Made by a program: the position numbers and the translations under genes. Of a DNA stretch of 64,000 nucleotides, positions 62,676 through 64,000 are shown one piece after another. Origin of the DNA: Dirofilaria immitis. Lineage: Eukaryota > Nematoda > Chromadorea > Rhabditida > Onchocercidae. Within the stretch, counting starts at the first letter, position 1. The number at the start of each line of letters is the position of its first letter. The notes below the pieces were generated by a model. That model ran no database searches. It was not told the DNA's origin and saw only the letters and a list, made by a program, of their open reading frames with translations. Location: contig JAKNDB010000068.1 in NCBI GenBank assembly GCA_024305405.1, forward strand, positions 8,665,501-8,729,500, read 5' to 3'.

Positions 62676-64000
62676 CTAAGGCCTTGAGAGTGTTAGACCA
62701 ATACCTAACAAGTTTTCCTTGGCACTTAGTCTATGAAGATGGTATTCTTCTTCATCATTGTCATAAGGAATTTGAGTTACTAGAGAAGCATTAGGTAAAA
62801 TAAAATCAATCGGTCGTATTATCACGTAATCTTCGAAATTTACATACGTTAGTGGTCGAGTATTTAATACACCTTCTATTTCTATTATAAGTGTAATTAA
62901 TTCTCTTTCCCATAATAGCTTCCTTCCGATCGCTCTTCTCATAGCTGTCTTTGTAACACCAATCATTCTTTCATATATGCCTCCTTCCCATGGTGCTCTT
63001 GGTGTAGTATTCTTCCAGGGTCCTTTCATTGTTAAAAAGTCAGTGAATTTGGTATTTTGTTCCATAATGGTCTTGAAAACTAGTTGAAATTGACTAGCAT
63101 TATCACTTAAAACTAATCTAGGGAGGCCTCTTCTAGCAATAAATCTTCTTAGTACGTGTATAAAACTTTCAGCAGATAAATTATCTACCAATTCTAAATG
63201 TATTGCTCTTGTCGTAAAGCATGTAAAAGAGCCACCCACCTTCTGACAATCCCAGTTTCATTCTTGATAGAAAGAGGACCAAGATAGTCCAATCCAATAT
63301 TTTCGAATGTTCGAGTACGTTCGATTCGGGTTTTGGAAGATTAGGCATAATTGGTAACTTAAATGGTTTTGTCTTCCACCTTTTACAGCTTCTGCATTTG
63401 TTTAATACTCGCTTGACTTCAGTTCTCCCTTTGGGTATCCAATATTCTATTCTCAATTCTGAGAGCGTGTGAGCAATACCTGCATGGTAGAGTTTCTCAT
63501 GTTGGCATTGTATAAAAATTTCAACTATGTGATTATGTCTCTGGAGATAGATTAAATGCGAATTACTTTCGTACTGTTTTAGATTGTCTAATCGGCTTCT
63601 GAATTTCCAATAACCATCCCTTTCATCGTAGTACAGATTCCATTTGTTTATTTCTTCTTCGGTTATTCCTTCTGATTGCGCTTGCTTGATCAAGACTGTA
63701 TTTGCTAATATAAGATCTGCTACTGTTAGTTGACTTCGTACATCCGATAAGGAGTGTAGCCATGAAGGTTTCCCTTTTGTTATGGAATTTATGAATTTCA
63801 ACGCCCATGCAGTAGCTCTCAATAATCTTGACCATTTACTAAAACGACTCGCGTCTATAAGTCTAAAAGTTTTATTTATAATAACTTGTTTTGTAACCTT
63901 TGCTACAGAGATTTCGTTTCCTTCTTCATTTTCGTATTCCCCTTCAAAGTTGTATTCCCATTGCGGCCAGTTCGTTTCTTCTTTTGCTAACCATGACGTC
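62676..64000 (-). pseudogene. BEL/Pao Pol: integrase region, frame broken
   Basis: The frame is open from the right edge to about 63335. It includes a zinc-binding-like segment (H-x3-H in HNHIVEIFIQCQHEKLYH, then CRSCKRWK with C-x2-C) and the region before the catalytic core. The core then continues in other frames: TTRAIHLELVDNLSAESF carries the first acidic position, VLSDNASQF the second (SDNA), and APWEGGIYERMIGV the third. This is the D, D, E layout of retroviral-type integrases. Frame changes fall at about 63328-63334 and 63225-63228. The coding region is described as broken and is not reconstructed here. Confidence 0.85.

Larger units (their letters stand above)
60241..64000 (-). mobile_element. 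BEL/Pao LTR retroelement, 3' part, cut by right edge
   Basis: Reading right to left: Pol (integrase zinc-binding and catalytic regions), Pol C-terminal domain, env-like glycoprotein region, then a probable 3' LTR at 60241-60622. The integrase features and the PEIPRGMWKLARI segment are typical of BEL/Pao. It lies upstream of the RhoGEF exon at 60127, whose acceptor is intact, so the element probably sits within an intron, in the same orientation as the host gene. The 5' LTR, gag, protease and reverse transcriptase would lie right of 64000. Several frame changes and at least one stop codon interrupt the coding regions, so the copy as given is not intact. Confidence 0.88.

Noticed and set aside
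1..64000. CRISPR arrays, bacterial operons, endosymbiont insert, tRNA or rRNA genes
   Set aside because: No spaced direct repeats, no bacterial-type gene clusters and no recognisable structured RNA genes were seen. All recognised coding sequence is intron-containing and metazoan, or retroelement-derived.

Overview
The window is AT-rich eukaryotic DNA with many short exons, introns of roughly 50 to 2,500 bases, and 3' splice sites of the TTTTCAG type. The recognisable proteins and the splice signals point to a nematode. The BEL/Pao retroelement would suit a filarial or other spirurid worm, but the species is an inference and is not proven. All recognised genes lie on the minus strand, so their 5' ends are to the right.

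Layout: (1) 1..37557 holds most of a ryanodine receptor gene (unc-68 orthologue), from the start codon at 37557 to the region just before the RIH-associated domain, where the left edge cuts it. Missing on the left are the C-terminal regulatory region and the membrane channel. (2) 37.6..41.2 kb is intergenic, with two microsatellite tracts. (3) 41187..about 46708 holds an SLX4 (HIM-18-type) structure-specific nuclease scaffold with two UBZ4 fingers, BTB, SAP and C-terminal SLX1-binding regions. (4) 46.9..47.5 kb holds two exon-like pieces of an unrecognised membrane protein. (5) 47.5..52.2 kb is mostly unassigned, with one or two orphan exons. (6) 52180..60127 holds the 3' part of an ARHGEF17/TEM4-like RhoGEF: the end of the DH domain, a PH-like region and a WD/beta-propeller. 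(7) 60241..64000 holds the 3' part of a BEL/Pao LTR retroelement (integrase, Pol C-terminal domain, env-like glycoprotein, probable 3' LTR). It is in the same orientation and apparently inside an intron of the RhoGEF gene.

The genes do not form a pathway. The receptor releases calcium for muscle contraction, SLX4 organises DNA-repair nucleases, and the RhoGEF activates Rho GTPases.

The strongest unexpected signal is about the sequence itself. At least nine ryr exons and two SLX4 exons are interrupted by a frame change that the loss of one base (two in one case) in a short homopolymer explains, and the conserved protein resumes at once in the neighbouring frame. The frame changes in the retroelement look similar. 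This suggests homopolymer under-calling in the assembly rather than gene decay. A second repeated signal is three introns, one in each host gene, that appear to use a GC donor (GCAAGT). I found no convincing undescribed biological system.
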